A DNA stretch of 64,000 nucleotides from Bog-473 sp963850095. GTDB taxonomy: Bacteria; Actinomycetota; Acidimicrobiia; Acidimicrobiales; RAAP-2. The translations under genes were made by a program, and so were the position numbers. How positions within the stretch are numbered: position 1 is the stretch's first letter; the number at the start of each line of letters is the position of its first letter. The notes beneath the pieces were generated by a model. It made no database searches. It had not been told where the DNA came from and saw only the letters and a list, made by a program, of their open reading frames with translations. Below are positions 16,325-26,031 of the stretch, in pieces. The DNA lies in the NCBI GenBank assembly GCA_963850095.1, contig CAWKJX010000004.1, forward strand, positions 124,001 through 188,000. The letters run 5' to 3'.

Positions 16325-17495
16325 GCGGGAGGCCCAGCACCCGCTCGCCCACCAGCGTGCGCTGAATTTCGTTGGTGCCGGCGAAGATGGACGACGCCTG
16401 GTAGTAGAGCCACGAGCGCTGCCAGGCGCCGTCGCCGGGGTTGTCCGGGGCCCCCTCCCACAGCGGCGAAGCCGGGCCGAGGACGTCGAGCGCGGTCTGG
16501 TGCAGCCGCTTGGACATTTCGCTCCAGTACAGCTTGAGCGCGCTCCCTTCGGGGCCGGGCGCCTCGCCCTTGGACAGACGGGTCAGCGAGCGCCAGTTGT
16601 GCAGCTGGAAGAGCCGGACCTCGGTGGCGGCCTGGGCCAGCTGCTGGCGCAGGCGCCAGTCGTCGAAGCTCCCGTTGTCGTGGGCCAGCCGCAGCAGCTC
16701 CTCGATCAGTTGCGAGTGGATGACGAGCTGGCGCGGGTTGACTCCCCGCTCGTGCGACAGGGTGGAGTTGGCCACCGTCCAGCCCTCGCCCTCGGTGCCC
16801 ACGCGACGCTCGGCCGGCACGAAGACGCCGTCCAGCTCGACCTCGTTGAACTCGGCCTCACCGGTCGACTGCACGAGCGGGTGCACCGCCACGCCCTCGG
16901 CGTGCATGTCCACCGCGAGCGCCGTGATCCCGAGCTGGCGCTTCGGCACGTCGGGGTCCGAGCGCGTCAGGCAGAGCCCCCAGTCGGCGAATTGCGCGTA
17001 GGAGGTCCACACCTTGCGTCCGGTGACGCGGTAGCCGCCGTCCACCGCCACGGCGCGGGTGCTCAGCGAAGCCAGGTCGCTGCCGGCGTCGGGCTCGCTG
17101 AAGAGCTGGCACCACAGCTCCTGGGCCGAGAGGATGCGCGGCAGGAAGCGCTCCTTCTGTTCGGCCGTGCCGTGGGCCAGCAGGGTGGGCCCCACCAGGT
17201 TGATGCCGATGCGGCCCACCAGTTCGGGGGCCCGGGCCCGCGCCAACTCCTCGATCACCACGTAGTTCTCGAGCGCACCGAGGCCGCGGCCGCCGTACTC
17301 GACGGGCCAGGTCACGCCGACCCAGCCGTCGGCCGCCAGGTCGGCCTGCCAGCGCCGGCCGAACGCGACCGTCTCGGCCAGGTCGTCGAAGCGCGGCGGG
17401 AGTCCGACGCCGTAGGGCCACGGGAGATGCTCGACCAGCCAGGACCGGAACTCCTGGCGCAGGGCCTCCTGCCCGGCCGTGGCGCGCAGATCCAT
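16317..17495 (-). CDS. Acyl-CoA dehydrogenase (alpha-type subunit candidate)
   Basis: 392 residues from ATG 17495, whose N-terminus MDLRATAGQEALRQEF aligns with that of the ACAD at 21098; an ATG at 17507 would add four residues. Motifs are WPVEYGGRGLGALE, WCQLFSEPDAGSDLASLS, VTGRKVWTSYAQFADW and the C-terminal SIFAGTNEIQRTLVGERVL. This complete-domain type pairs with a shorter beta-type subunit in steroid side-chain ACADs such as FadE26-FadE27. The divergent gene at 17566 encodes a plausible partner. Confidence 0.9.
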   Translation of the reverse strand: MDLRATAGQEALRQEFRSWLVEHLPWPYGVGLPPRFDDLAETVAFGRRWQADLAADGWVGVTWPVEYGGRGLGALENYVVIEELARARAPELVGRIGINLVGPTLLAHGTAEQKERFLPRILSAQELWCQLFSEPDAGSDLASLSTRAVAVDGGYRVTGRKVWTSYAQFADWGLCLTRSDPDVPKRQLGITALAVDMHAEGVAVHPLVQSTGEAEFNEVELDGVFVPAERRVGTEGEGWTVANSTLSHERGVNPRQLVIHSQLIEELLRLAHDNGSFDDWRLRQQLAQAATEVRLFQLHNWRSLTRLSKGEAPGPEGSALKLYWSEMSKRLHQTALDVLGPASPLWEGAPDNPGDGAWQRSWLYYQASSIFAGTNEIQRTLVGERVLGLPRG

Positions 17496-17565
17496 GTGGC
17501 GCAGCATGGCACAGCCGTCCCCGAGGGCGACTTCCGTGTCGGAGGTGACCGTAGACTGCGCCGCC

Positions 17566-18729
17566 GTGGACTTCGACCTCTCCCTCGACCAGCAGGCGCT
17601 GCGCGACGCCGCGGCCACGCTGCTCGACGGCGTGGCCGGCCCCGACGCGCTCCGGGCCCGAGTGGGGCGGGGCGCGGTCGTGGGCACCCTGCCCGGCACC
17701 GGCGACGAAGCCGAAGCGCCGACGGGGGAGGCGCCCCGCGGCTACGACATCGCCATTTGGGCCGCCATGGCCGAACAGGGTTGGTTGGCCATCGAGTTGC
17801 CCGAGGACGAAGGGGGACTCGACCTGGGGCTGGTCGAGCTGGCGGTGCTGTGCGAGCAGATCGGGCGACACCTGGCCGCGGCGCCGTTCCTCCCGTCCGT
17901 CCTCGCCCTGGGCGCCCTGTGCGGGCCGGAGGCCCGGTCCGACGCCGCCACCAAGGAGTGGCGCGAAGCTCTCGGGCAGGGCGACGCCGTCGGGTGCGTC
18001 GTCTTCGAAACAGGCCCCGGCCGTCTGGGAGTGCAGCCGGCCGCCGCCGACGGCGGCGTGCGGCTCACCGGTCGATCGTCGCCCACCGCCTACGCGCCAT
18101 CGGCTGACATCGCCGTCGTCGTGGCCGGGGGTGACGGTGTGTACGCCCTGGAGCGGCGTCCGGAGCGGCCGGTCCCGCTGCCGGCCATGGACCGCACGCG
18201 CGAGCTCGGGGTGCTGGACCTCGACGCCACGCCGGCGCGCCGCATCGGCGGGCCCGATGCGGCGGAGGCGCTGCTCGATCGGGCGGCGACACTGGCCAGC
18301 GCCGAAATGCTCGGCGCGGCCGACCGCGTGCTGTCGATGTCGGTCGACTACGCCAAGGACCGCGTGCAGTTCGGCCAACCCATCGGCTCGTTCCAGGCGG
18401 TCAAGCACATGCTGGCCGACTCGCTGGTCGACGTCGAGGGGATGCGGTCGACCGTGTACTACGCGGCGTGGTGCGGCGCCGCCGCCGATCGAGACCGCTC
18501 GCTCTCGGCCAGCATGGCCAAGGCGTGGTGCTCCGACGCCTCCCGCCGCGTCATGTCGACCGGCTTGCAGGTGCACGGCGGCATCGGCTTCACCTGGGAG
18601 CACGACATGCACCTGTATGTGAAGCGGGCCCAGCTGGACCAGGTCAGCTACGGCGACGCCGCCTTCCACCGTGACCGCATCGCCACCCTTTTGCGCCAGC
18701 GCCTCGACGACGGCGAGGACCTCACCTAG
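17566..18729 (+). CDS. Acyl-CoA dehydrogenase (beta-type subunit candidate)
   Basis: 387 residues. DFDLSLDQQALRDAAATLL starts the protein; the C-terminal half contains SVDYAKDRVQFGQPIGSFQA and VHGGIGFTWEHDMHLYVKRA, the hallmark of beta-type partners in heteromeric ACADs. The middle domain lacks the SEPxAGSD motif of the alpha type, so it probably needs a partner, most simply the divergently encoded 16317-17495 protein. The GTG at 17566 is preferred over upstream ATGs because TAGACT at 17552-17557 lies 8 nt before it. Confidence 0.88.
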   Translation: MDFDLSLDQQALRDAAATLLDGVAGPDALRARVGRGAVVGTLPGTGDEAEAPTGEAPRGYDIAIWAAMAEQGWLAIELPEDEGGLDLGLVELAVLCEQIGRHLAAAPFLPSVLALGALCGPEARSDAATKEWREALGQGDAVGCVVFETGPGRLGVQPAAADGGVRLTGRSSPTAYAPSADIAVVVAGGDGVYALERRPERPVPLPAMDRTRELGVLDLDATPARRIGGPDAAEALLDRAATLASAEMLGAADRVLSMSVDYAKDRVQFGQPIGSFQAVKHMLADSLVDVEGMRSTVYYAAWCGAAADRDRSLSASMAKAWCSDASRRVMSTGLQVHGGIGFTWEHDMHLYVKRAQLDQVSYGDAAFHRDRIATLLRQRLDDGEDLT

Positions 18730-18765
18730 GACGCACGTCCCAGGGGCGACGGCGACGCCCCCGGT

Positions 18766-19422
18766 TCAGGAGCCGAGCGCGCTCGTCGGCCGGCCGTCGA
18801 TCTTCAGGAGGTTGAGCGTCTCGCCCTCGACGCCGTGCGCCGCCGCCGTGCCGTTGGGCAGTCTCTGCGGCGGGACGACCACGCTCAGCCGCAGGCCGAC
18901 CAGGTACCCCGACTCGACGTCGGCCACCTCGGCCACCGTGCCGTGCACCGTCGACGGTCGGGGCGAGCACGTGGCGCCCGTGGCGTACGGCACCCGGCCC
19001 GAATAGTCGGCCAACGTCTCGGTACGGGTATAGGACCCGGCGCGGCCGGCGTTCCAGGCCACCGGACCGCCCACGATGGACGTGTACGCGTTCAGGGCGC
19101 ACTGGCTGCCCTGCTCACCGAGCAGGGCGATCAGCCTGGTAGTGCTGCCGACCTCGTAGACCGCGGTGCGACCCGGCGGCGTGTACGCGATCAGCCGCGT
19201 CTGGGAGATGGAGGCCGAACCCGCCACGGGTGCGATGGAGTCGACCATTCTCATGGAGAACGACGTGGTCCCGGGAGGGGCGCCGAAGGTCTCCCCGGTG
19301 GCGTTCTGCACGACAACCGTGGCCGAGCTCGGAGCGGACAGGGTGCCCACCACAGCGAACACGAGGGCCAACAGCGCCAGCACGGCCACGAGCACGAGCG
19401 GGACCAGGTTGCGGCGGGGCAT
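18766..19422 (-). CDS. Membrane-anchored or secreted protein of unknown function
   Basis: 218 residues. The N-terminus MPRRNLVPLVLVAVLALLAL is a signal anchor (about residues 7-28), followed by a Ser/Thr/Val-rich extracellular region with two cysteines (QCALNAY and ATCSPRPS). TAGCGT at 19430-19435, 7 nt before the ATG, sets the start two codons inside the longest frame. No domain is recognised. It runs convergent to the ACAD gene at 17566 and is followed upstream by the synthetase gene on the same strand. Confidence 0.65.
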   Translation of the reverse strand: MPRRNLVPLVLVAVLALLALVFAVVGTLSAPSSATVVVQNATGETFGAPPGTTSFSMRMVDSIAPVAGSASISQTRLIAYTPPGRTAVYEVGSTTRLIALLGEQGSQCALNAYTSIVGGPVAWNAGRAGSYTRTETLADYSGRVPYATGATCSPRPSTVHGTVAEVADVESGYLVGLRLSVVVPPQRLPNGTAAAHGVEGETLNLLKIDGRPTSALGS

Positions 19423-19467
19423 CGGCACGACGCTAGTGCCGGCCCCCTGCCGGTCCAGCCACCCTTT

Positions 19468-20989
19468 TCACGAGTCGGCGGCCCGGCGGCGCAGGGCGGA
19501 CCGGTCGGCCTTGCCCGACCCGAGCAACGGCAATCGCTCGAGCTGTTCGACCTTCTCGGGCGTCTTGAACTTGGCCATGCCCCGTCCGGCGAACCAGCGC
19601 CGGCACTCCTCGAGGTCGAAGGGCGCGCTCGGACTCCACGAAGGCGGCCACCCGCTCGCCCATGAGCGGGTCCGGGTAGCCCACGGCCACGGCGTGGCGC
19701 ACGTCGGGGTGCGCCTCGAGCGCCGCCTCCACCTCGGAGGCCGAGATGTTCTCGCCCCCGCGGATGATGACGTCCTTGAGTCGCCCGACGATGCGCACCC
19801 AACCCTCGCCGTCCACCGTGGCCAGGTCGCCGGTGCGAAACCAACCGCCGGGGGCGATGACGGTCGCGTTCTGTGCCGCGTCGGCGTAGCCGGCGAACAG
19901 CTCCGGCCCGCGCACCCACAGTTCGCCGGGGGCTCCGGTCGGCCGCGACACACCCGTCTCGGGGTCCGCCACGCGCAGCTCCACCTGGCCGATGGCCCGT
20001 CCGTCGGTGTCGCGTGCCCGGTCGAAGGGGTCGTCGTCACGGCTGGTGGTGACGGTCGGCGCCTCGGTCGAGCCGTAGGTGCGCTTGACCCGGCAGTCGA
20101 ACGCGCGCGCCGTGTTCTCGACGAAGGCCGGCGTGACCGACGCGCCGCCGCTCGAGATCAGGCGCAGGGAGGAGACATTGGGCGGGGCGCCGGGCGCCGC
20201 GGCCAACGCGGCGGCCATGGCGATGAAGAAGGTCGGCGGGCCGGCCAGGAACGACACCCGCTCGTGTGCCACCAGCGTCAGAGCCTGCTCGGGATCGAAG
20301 CGGCGCACCAGCACGGCGCGCATTCCGGCGGCGCCGGGCACCAGCACGCCGTTCAGCAGGCCCGAGATGTGGGCCATCGGCGCCGGAATGAGCACGGCGT
20401 CGGACCGGCCGAGCCTGTGCACCCGGGCCATCAGTGCGGCCTTCCAGCTCAGCCCCCGGTGGGTGTGCAGGACGGCCTTGGGGACACCGGTCGAACCCGA
20501 GGTGAAGAGGACGAGCGCCACGTCGGACGGCCGGCTCGGGCCCGACCCGCCGGCCCGCGGCGCCCCGCCGAGCGCCGCGACCAGCGCCGCGGCGTCGGAG
20601 AGCGCGTCGGGCGCCAACTCGACGACGAGGGCCGGCTCGACCTGGGCCAGGGCCCGGTCGACGTCGGCCGGCCCGAACGAGTGCAGCACGGGCGCCGCCA
20701 CGGCGCCGAGGCGCCAACAGGCCCGGATCAGCATCGCCGCGGCCAGGCTGTTCGGCAGCTGCCACGCCACGGTGTCGCCCGGCCGCACGCCACGCTCGGC
20801 CAGTCCACCGGCCACCGTGGCCACCAGCGCGTCGGCCCCGGCGGCCGACAGGCGCGTCGAGCCGTCGACCACCTCGCCCCCGTGGGACGAAATCAGGGCG
20901 TCGAGCGTCGGCACGTCCCAGGGCCCCCCGGGCCGGCGGTAGCGGCGGGCCTGACTCGGCACCCATGTGGCTCGCAGACGGGCCGTCAC
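19468..20989 (-). CDS. AMP-dependent acyl-CoA synthetase (one frameshift)
   Basis: About 506 residues once one shift is bridged. The phosphate-binding loop LVLFTSGSTGVPKAVLHTH, YGSTEAPTVTTS, GWFRTGDLATVDGEGWVRIV and GRLKDVIIRGGENIS are intact. At about 19618-19631 the frame breaks after AAFVESERA; the next frame continues PFDLEECRRWFAGRGMAKFK to GSGKADRSALRRRAADS, so only one base is missing. The GTG start at 20989 is supported by TAGGGT (20998-21003) 8 nt upstream. It diverges from the ACAD at 21098. Confidence 0.82.
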
Positions 20990-21002
20990 GGCAGGGCACC
21001 CT

Positions 21003-21057
21003 ACAAGGCGGTCACGGCGGCACAAGGCGGTCACGGCGGACAAGGCGATCACGGCGG
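21003..21057 (+). repeat. 18-bp tandem repeat, three copies, in a divergent promoter
   Basis: Copies of ACAAGGCGGTCACGGCGG at 21003-21020 and 21022-21039, and one with a single change at 21040-21057. They lie between the synthetase start and the ACAD start, about two helical turns apart. The -10-like TAGGGT of the synthetase gene overlaps the first base. Confidence 0.85.
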
Positions 21058-21097
21058 CCCCACTAACGTGACCCCCGATGTCAGGGTCGTGGGCGGC

Positions 21098-22240
21098 GTG
21101 GATCTCGCGCTGAAAGAAGAGGACGAGGCCTTCGCCGCCTCGTTCCGCGACTGGCTGCGCGACCACCTGCGTCGCCCGCCCGCGTTCGTGGACCTGGCCG
21201 ACGAGGTGGCCTGGGGCCGCCAGTGGCAGGCCACGCTGGCCGGCGACCGCTGGGTGGGCGTCCATTGGCCGTCGGCCTACGGCGGGCGCAGCGCCACCCC
21301 GGTGCAGGTGGCGCTCTACCAGAGTGAATACGCCCGCTCCCAGGCCCCCCAGCCGGTGAACCGGGTCGGGATCAACCTGGTCGGCCCGACCCTGCTGGCC
21401 CACGGCAGCGAGGACCAACGCCTGCGCCACCTGCCGCCCATCCTCTCCGCCGAGGAGATCTGGTGCCAGCTCTTCAGCGAGCCCGACGCCGGCAGCGACC
21501 TGGCCGCGCTGATGACCCGGGCCACGCCGGTCGACGGTGGTTACCTCCTGACCGGCCGCAAGGTGTGGACGTCGTACGCGCAATTCGCCACCTGGGGACT
21601 GTGCCTGGCCCGCACGGACCCGGAGGCGCCGCGGCCGCAGCAGGGGATCAGCGCGTTCATCGTCGACATGGCGGAGCCCGGCGTCGAGGTACGGCCGCTC
21701 GTGCAGATGACCGGCGACGCCGAATTCAACGAGGTCTTCCTGACCGACGTCTTCGTGCCGTCGGAGCACCTCATCGGGACAGAGGGCCAGGGCTGGACCG
21801 TCGCCGGCTCGACGCTGGCCCACGAGCGTGGGACCAACTTCCCCTTCAAGGAGCAGGTGGTGCACGAGACCTACCTGGCCCGCCTCTACGACGAGGCGCG
21901 GGCCAACGGTTCGCTGGACGACCCGATCGTCGCCGATGCGCTGGCCCGCGCCTACGTCGACCTGGGTGTGTTGCGCCTGCACAACCTGCGCACGCTGACG
22001 CGCCTCGGGCGCGGCGAGGAGCCCGGCCCCGAGTCGAGCTGGGTCAAGCTGACCTGGACACACATGACCCAGGGGTTGTCGGAGGCGGCGCTGCTGGTCG
22101 CGGGCCGCGACCCGAGCTCGGCCGAGGCGGGGCCCTGGGCGCGCCAGTGGCTGTGGAGCAAGGCTTCGAGCATCGCCGGCGGGACGTCGCAGGTGCAGCG
22201 CGACATCATCGCCGGGCGCATACTGGGCCTGCCACGCTGA
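21098..22240 (+). CDS. Acyl-CoA dehydrogenase
   Basis: 380 residues from GTG 21098, giving MDLALKEEDEAFAASFRDWL, which aligns with the ACAD at 16317; GTG 21068 is an in-frame alternative. Motifs are WPSAYGGRSATPVQ, WCQLFSEPDAGSDLAALM, LTGRKVWTSYAQFATWGL and SSIAGGTSQVQRDIIAGRIL. The high similarity to the 16317 protein suggests the same alpha-type role on a related substrate. A looser 15-bp TGAC-N7-GTCA lies at 21069-21083. Confidence 0.92.
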   Translation: MDLALKEEDEAFAASFRDWLRDHLRRPPAFVDLADEVAWGRQWQATLAGDRWVGVHWPSAYGGRSATPVQVALYQSEYARSQAPQPVNRVGINLVGPTLLAHGSEDQRLRHLPPILSAEEIWCQLFSEPDAGSDLAALMTRATPVDGGYLLTGRKVWTSYAQFATWGLCLARTDPEAPRPQQGISAFIVDMAEPGVEVRPLVQMTGDAEFNEVFLTDVFVPSEHLIGTEGQGWTVAGSTLAHERGTNFPFKEQVVHETYLARLYDEARANGSLDDPIVADALARAYVDLGVLRLHNLRTLTRLGRGEEPGPESSWVKLTWTHMTQGLSEAALLVAGRDPSSAEAGPWARQWLWSKASSIAGGTSQVQRDIIAGRILGLPR

Positions 22241-22248
22241 CGGCGTCG

Positions 22249-22862
22249 TCAGTCGCACGAGAGCGGATCGGACCCGCCCACGTTCCGGCGCCCCGGCGCC
22301 CGCCGGCGGCGGGACACGAAGACCGCGGTGATCAGCGCACCGACGAGGAATCCCACAATGAGCGTGCCGACGTCGTGCAACGACGTGTGCCCGGTGAACA
22401 GGCGGCCCAAGCCGTACGTGCTGGCCGCGACCGACAGCGAGAAGGCCAGCCGACGCGATGAGGTTCCACAGCATGAACTGCCCGCGTCGCATCTTGGCGG
22501 TGCCCGAGACGATGGCGGGGGTGAAGAAGACGGCCAGGCGTCCCCATTTGGCATAGGCGGCCTCTCCCTTGGCCATGACCTTCTGACGGCCGGCCTGATG
22601 CTTGCCGGGACGGTCCAAGTAGCTGTCGACCCCAGCGGTCGCCGACGGCGTAGCCGACCAGACCACCCACCTCGCCCGCCGCGGTGGCCACGACGATCAC
22701 CGCCAGCAGGTTGAGGCGGCCCTGGCTGGCCGACACGGAGGCCGCCGTGATGGCCGTGGCGCCAATGAACGGCACACCCGCCCACGAGGCCGCGACGGCC
22801 ACGAAGAGTGCCAGGTAGGCCCACCATGCGCCGGCCAGGTCGACGGCCCCGAAGGCAGGCAT
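22249..22862 (-). CDS. DedA/SNARE-associated family membrane protein (two frameshifts)
   Basis: Three successive frames give one polytopic protein of about 205 residues: AWWAYLALFVAVAASWAGVP and VATAAGEVGGLVGYAVGDRW, then YAKWGRLAVFFTPAIVSGTA with WNLIAS, then YGLGRLFTGHTSLHDVGTLI and VGFLVGALITAVFVSRRRR. This matches the DedA order: entry helices, the G-x-x-x-D/E region, and C-terminal helices. Shifts fall near 22630-22650 and 22445-22465. The ATG at 22862 has TAGGAT (22873-22878) 10 nt upstream. Proposed role of the family is lipid scrambling or transport in the inner membrane. It may be a pseudogene or a poorly sequenced stretch. Confidence 0.7.
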
Positions 22863-22899
22863 TGCGTCGGTGATCCTAGGAGGTGGCCCTGAGGGTGGC

Positions 22900-23808
22900 G
22901 GCCTGCCGGCGCGCCGAACCGGCGTTTCAGGTCGCAGGCGAAGGACCAGTGGAGCCGTGAGGAGAGGGCTCGGGCGGCGCCGGCGCCGGCGAGGAACGCG
23001 ATGCCGACGATGGCCAGCGCCAGGCCCTGCGACCGCCGCTCCAGCTGTGCGCCGCACCAGGCTTCGAGAGCGTCTCGCCGTACACCGTGATGCCCAGAAG
23101 CACGCTCGTGAAGAGCGTCACCGAGTTGCTCGAGGCCATGGCGGGGGCGAGCACGCCCGGTCTTGAGCGCCGACTGCTGGAGGGCGAAGCCGGTCAGGGC
23201 GGAGACGATCAACACCCAGACGGACCACGATGCTGAGCAACGCGACCACGCCGCCGCCCACCTGGGTCACGAACGTTTTGGTGACGGCCGCCTGCAGCCC
23301 GTATCCCAGCCCCGCTGCCGCCCCAAGGGTGAGCGCCCTGGCGGCACCGACGAACCGTCGGCCGACCAGGAACAGGAACGCCCACCAGGGCGAAGCGTGA
23401 GGACGCAGGCGGTCCACCAGCGGAGGCCGCCGGCGACGCAGTGCCGCCCTGGGGTTGGCCGGCCGAGAGGAAGAAGACGATGCCCGCCGTCGTCATCGCC
23501 GCGCCGGCGATCTCGTGGGCCCCGATGTGCTGGCCGGTCCACATGGCGCCCAAGGGGAGTGCGATGACGAGACTGAGGGCGGTGATCGACTGCACCGAGA
23601 CCAGTGAGGCACGGTCGAGAGCCATGGCCTGGAGCACCCATCCGGCCGACTGCACAACGGCGCCGGCCAGCCAGACGGGGCGGTGCAGGATTTGAACCAA
23701 GAAGCGCGGGTCGTCGTCTGATGCCTGAGTGCTGAGCGTGCCTTTCTGCTGCAGGACCGTCCCGGCGGCGAAGCAGACTGCGGCCACGATGGCGAGGCCC
23801 TCACCCAT
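22900..23808 (-). pseudogene. DMT-type permease, broken by at least four frameshifts
   Basis: Reading across frames recovers a drug/metabolite-transporter-like protein of about 300 residues: MGEGLAIVAAVCFAAGTVLQ, LVSVQSITALSLVIALPLGA, GAAMTTAGIVFFLSAGQPQ, PWWAFLFLVGRRFVGAARAL, ALTGFALQQSALKTG, SVTLFTSVLLGITVYGETLS and LALAIVGIAFLAGAGAA. Frame changes fall near 23405-23430, 23215-23225, 23155-23165 and 23040-23060. The ATG at 23808 is preceded by TAGCGT 7 nt upstream. No stop joins cleanly, so the 3' end (about 22.9 kb) is approximate. The clustering of shifts here exceeds that elsewhere, so real decay is possible. Confidence 0.65.
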
Positions 23809-23862
23809 GGCGAAGACGCTAGGTCCAGCCGGGTACCGAGCAGGGTGACGTACTGTGGCGGC

Positions 23863-24944
23863 GTGCACGCGCAGAACCCGCTGGGCCAGGAGGTCGCCGA
23901 CAACCTGACCGCGGCCAAGGTGGACCTGGCCACGGCGTACGCCGAGGGTGACACCGGCCGGGCGCTCCTGCTCGAGACGCTCGTCTCCTGCGGCGGACAT
24001 CTCCTCGTGTACCGGCCGCAGCTGCAGCACTACGCCGTCCTCTTCGGCGACATCGGCGGCGTGCGCCACGTCGCCCTCATCGTCCCCGGCGTGGGCGACG
24101 GGACGAACATGTGCTCTGACTGGATCCCGGGAGCCATGAACCTCTACGACGCCGCCGACGCCACGGCGGCGGTGATTCTGTGGAAGGGCTATGACAACCC
24201 GGCCAACGTCCTGGTCGCCGCCGAGGGGTCGATCGAGTGCACCGAGGATCTGGTGGCCGCCGGCGAGGACCTGGCCGCGTTCGTGGGCGGGCTGGCCCTG
24301 GGTCCGCACCAGTCACTCACCGTGGTGGCACACAGCTTCGGCTCCATCGTCACGGGCTGCGCGTTGGCCGACCACGACCTGCACTGCACCGACGTCGTCG
24401 TGGCGGGCAGCCCGGGCATGACGGTGGACCGCCTGCGCCAGCTCCACCTCGAAAAGTCCCACTTCTTCAGCGAGCAGGCCCCGGGCGACGCCGTCGCCGA
24501 GCTGGGGATCTTCGGGGCCGCACCCAGCGCGCCGACCTTCGGGGGCACGCGCATGCGCACCAACGCGCCCGGCCACGTGCCCGTGCAGGCGCACTCGAGC
24601 TATTTCGTGCCGGGGTCGGAGGCCTTGGAGAACATCGTGGCCGTCGTGACCGGCCGCTACTCGAAGATCGTGCGCCACCGGACCTCGGTACCCGAAGTCG
24701 CCGGCGGTCTGGTCGCCGGGCGCTCCGCGTCCCGGCCGTGCCGGTGCGCATGGCCGGCCGCCATTATCGAGGTCCGGGCTGGCGGGTGATGGCCAACGCG
24801 TGCCGCCTGATCGACTTCGGGGCCACCCAGACCGGCAACGCGGTGGGTGACACCCTCGACGAGGCAGAGCGAGGCCTGATCTGGGCCGTGCGGCGGGTGA
24901 GCGGCAACCGGGTCTCTTTCGGGCGGTCGGCGCCGGACGGTTGA
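23863..24944 (+). CDS. Alpha/beta hydrolase, DUF1023-like (one frameshift near the C-terminus)
   Basis: About 360 residues. VALIVPGVGDGTNMCSDW and TVVAHSFGSIVTGCALADHD show an alpha/beta-hydrolase core with nucleophile S158; this arrangement is typical of actinobacterial DUF1023 proteins. Start GTG 23863 is favoured because TACTGT lies 6 nt upstream; GTG 23845 is the alternative. At 24718-24720 (GGG) the frame ends in low-quality sequence, whereas the next frame continues ALRVPAVPVRMAGRHYRGPG and LIDFGATQTGNAVGDTLDEA to a stop at 24944, so one base is probably missing. Substrate unknown. Confidence 0.72.
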
Positions 24945-24993
24945 GCCGCCGGCACCCGCACGGCCGCGGCCCGGCCCCCCTACGATGGGTTCG

Positions 24994-25284
24994 ATGCAGG
25001 TCGTGGTCTCAGACGGGGCCAGGCAGCTGGCCGGCGAGCAGGGCAGTGTGGTCTACGTGCGGTCGCACGAGCACCGCTGCTGTGCCGGGCCCGTCACACT
25101 GCTGGACGTGACGACGGAGGCACCGCCCGACGCGGGCGACTTCGTGCCGGTTGACGCCGGCGGTCTCACGGTGCGCTACCACGGGGACCTCGAGAAAGGA
25201 CCGCACGTCCTGACCATCGACGTGCGCGGGAGACGCCGGCGCCGCCTGGTCTCGTACTGGGACGGCTGCGCGTACAAGGTGTAG
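24994..25284 (+). CDS. Small CC-motif protein of unknown function
   Basis: 96 residues starting MQVVVSDGARQLAGEQGSVV, with a vicinal cysteine pair in HEHRCCAGPVTLL and a second conserved-looking end, WDGCAYKV. TACGAT at 24981-24986, 7 nt upstream, fixes the ATG at 24994. I recall an actinobacterial family in which this position is CC or Cys-Sec (CC/Se-motif proteins); that assignment is from memory and needs a search. A stand-alone gene between the hydrolase and the ABM-like gene. A redox or metal-binding role would be guesswork. Confidence 0.65.
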   Translation: MQVVVSDGARQLAGEQGSVVYVRSHEHRCCAGPVTLLDVTTEAPPDAGDFVPVDAGGLTVRYHGDLEKGPHVLTIDVRGRRRRRLVSYWDGCAYKV

Positions 25285-25430
25285 AACGCGGTGCGCGTGC
25301 ACGCTGGCCCTCGCGCACGCTCAGGGTTCTCCGATGCGCACGGACGCGGCGGGTGCCGCCGCGTCCTGCCGCGACGGTCTCCACGGGAACGGGTGGGAGC
25401 CTCGGGGACATCGCCCGAAGACAGGACGCG

Positions 25431-26031
25431 ATGCACGCCAGGGTGCTGACCTTCTCGAGGGTGCACGACGTGGACCAGGCGGTGGTGTTCCTCCACGAGT
25501 CGGCGTTGCCCGTCTTGAAGGAGCAGTCGGGGTTCCGGGGCGTCTCGGTCGGCGCCGACCGAAAAGAGGCGCGTCATGATGATGCTGTCGCTGTGGGCGG
25601 ACGAGTCCGCGCTCGCGAGCAGCAACCGGCCCCTCATCGAGGCCCGGGAGCAGGCGCTCGCCCTGAGCGGTGCCTCGCTGATCGTCGAGCATTTCGAGCA
25701 GGTGTCGGAGTCGTTGCGCCGGCCACCGGCCACAGGCGGCTCGCTGATGCTGACGCGGTTCCGTGTCGAGCCCGGCTCTCTGGACGACAAGCTCATGTAC
25801 TTCGAGCGCGAATTCCTGCCCGAGCTGATCCGCCTTCCGGGATTCTGCTCCGTGCGCAACCTGGTCGACCGCTACTCCGGCCGTGGCGTCACCGGGACCT
25901 CGTGGGAGGGGCGGCGGGCCATGAAGAGCGCCGAGGCCGAGCTGGCGAGGAGCCGGCCGGGCGCGGCGGAACAAGGCATCCGGTTTGGCGAGACCGCCCA
26001 CCTCGAGGTGCTCCTCTTCGAGCAGGGGTGA
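25431..26031 (+). CDS. ABM-like (dimeric alpha-beta barrel) protein, one frameshift
   Basis: About 200 residues in two frames: MHARVLTFSRVHDVDQAVVF to FRGVSVGADRK, then VMMMLSLWADESALASSNRP to the stop at 26031. The repeated pattern of an exposed strand, helix, and VLTF/MLTRFRVEPGSLDD-like strands fits two tandem ferredoxin-like (antibiotic biosynthesis monooxygenase) modules. The shift is at the A-run 25562-25565; removing one A restores a single reading frame. No catalytic residues can be assigned. It is followed at once by the IS630 fragment. Confidence 0.6.

Noticed and set aside
3349..21057. CRISPR array suggested by short tandem repeats
   Set aside because: Repeats at 3349, 3804, 6154 and 21003 are directly adjacent units of 11-18 bp without unique spacers, and no cas genes are present.
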